From Cygnus atratus (taxonomy: Eukaryota > Chordata > Aves > Anseriformes > Anatidae): 64,000 nucleotides of DNA. A program made the position numbers and the translations under genes. The DNA is taken from positions 9,769,501 to 9,833,500 of the forward strand of contig NC_066366.1 in assembly GCF_013377495.2 (NCBI RefSeq), read 5' to 3'. The notes under the pieces were generated by a model. The model was not told the DNA's origin. It ran no database searches and saw nothing but the letters and a program-made list of their open reading frames with translations. Every line of letters begins with the position of its first letter. Positions within the stretch are counted from its first letter, which is position 1. Shown piece by piece: positions 63,203 through 64,000 of the stretch.

Positions 63203-64000
63203 AGAGTACATGTAATATTCTTTTCTGCAGGAAAGCTTGCAAACATGGATTGGCATGAGATCAGGCAAAGAATCAGTCAAAACCCTAGAACTCCAAATTT
63301 CTTAGCAGCACTTCACTACAGAGCATCAATTAAGATCTATATTCCATAAGATTAAAAACCACTCATCATGTCCCAGCCATTTGGGTACTAAACCTAACTA
63401 GAAATAAAACAAAGTTTCAGAGAAGGAAATCCACATTTTTTTTTTTTTTTTGGTATATTTCTAAGCCTTTTCTTACATACCCAAACAGCATCTGCCAGCT
63501 CGACAGCTGTTATCATATGACAGATATCTAAGCACAGAGCTCCTGTCCTAAAGAGAAATGTGTAAAAGCGTTTCATGAAATAATCACAAGATCAGTGGTT
63601 AGTAGGAGAATTTTCCAATACTCTGAGCAGCCTTTTTTCTGTTTAATATCCCAAATGAGTATAAGTAGATGTGTTACATCCTATACCGTTAAGGCTACAA
63701 AAACAAAATCTGAGAGGCAGTCCTTCCCCCATTGGGTAAATGAAAACCATCTTCCTTCCTCTGTTCTGATAGCGATACCAGTCCAACTACAAAGCAAACG
63801 GTGGGTGATCACATTCTGATTTCTATTCCCACGGAGATTAATGTGTTTTGCCAACATAAGGCAGATGACATGATAGTGCAAGGCACAAACACTGGGGAAG
63901 CGAAGCACGATCTAAGGAGCACTCCTGGTGAGCACAGATACAGCTCCTCCTTTCTGGATCTTTCGATTTTAACCTGCTCCAATGACCTGCTGAAGGTTTT

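Larger units (their letters stand above)
51613..64000. other. Gene-free AT-rich stretch to the window end
   Basis: No exon, RNA gene or transposon protein is recognised in 12 kb. It contains A19 followed by GA-rich sequence (53,235-53,297), TA-rich short runs near 53,897 and 56,020, (TTTA)n at 60,738-60,758 and A19 with AAAAAAG units (63,168-63,202). Open frames of up to 112 codons lack known domains. Confidence 0.55.

Overview
The window reads as nuclear DNA of a bird, in an intergenic or deep-intronic stretch with no recognisable host exon. Its composition is AT-rich, with many homopolymers and microsatellites and only scattered short open frames. Everything I can name is a transposable element. 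The bird assignment rests on three signals: CR1-type LINE copies truncated at the 5' end, with the (ATTCTATG)n 3' end seen in one of them; a solo LTR of the widespread avian ERVL type (TGTCCTGGTTTCAG start); and a second retroviral remnant.

Layout. 1-8,224: no gene; one strong G-quadruplex motif at 7,077-7,100. 8,225-8,950: old, heavily decayed CR1 on the + strand. 12,936-13,844: candidate 909-bp solo LTR (+) with a 5-bp target duplication GCATG. 20,827-21,934: remnant endogenous retrovirus on the minus strand, made of one 361-bp LTR, a lysine-tRNA-like primer binding site, a leader with an iterated decamer, and a broken gag-like frame; no second LTR or pol was found. 37,197-37,991: young 5'-truncated CR1 (minus) with an unbroken C-terminal ORF2 segment. 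46,832-50,173: a 3.3-kb CR1 (minus) keeping the end of ORF1 (esterase) and essentially all of ORF2 (endonuclease plus reverse transcriptase), broken by frameshifts and stops. 51,023-51,607: solo ERVL-type LTR (+) with target duplication CCTTG. The rest (13.9-20.8, 21.9-37.2, 38.0-46.8 and 51.6-64 kb) is gene-free sequence with simple repeats.

No genes work together here in a host pathway. What can be read is the history of the elements: an ancient CR1, then retroviral insertions mostly reduced to LTRs, then younger CR1 insertions. The most notable points are (i) short tandem duplications lying exactly at the 5' truncation points of both younger CR1 copies, and (ii) a retroviral leader in which the tRNA-binding decamer is repeated several times and the LTR-end/primer-site module occurs twice. 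I found no evidence of a new multi-gene system.
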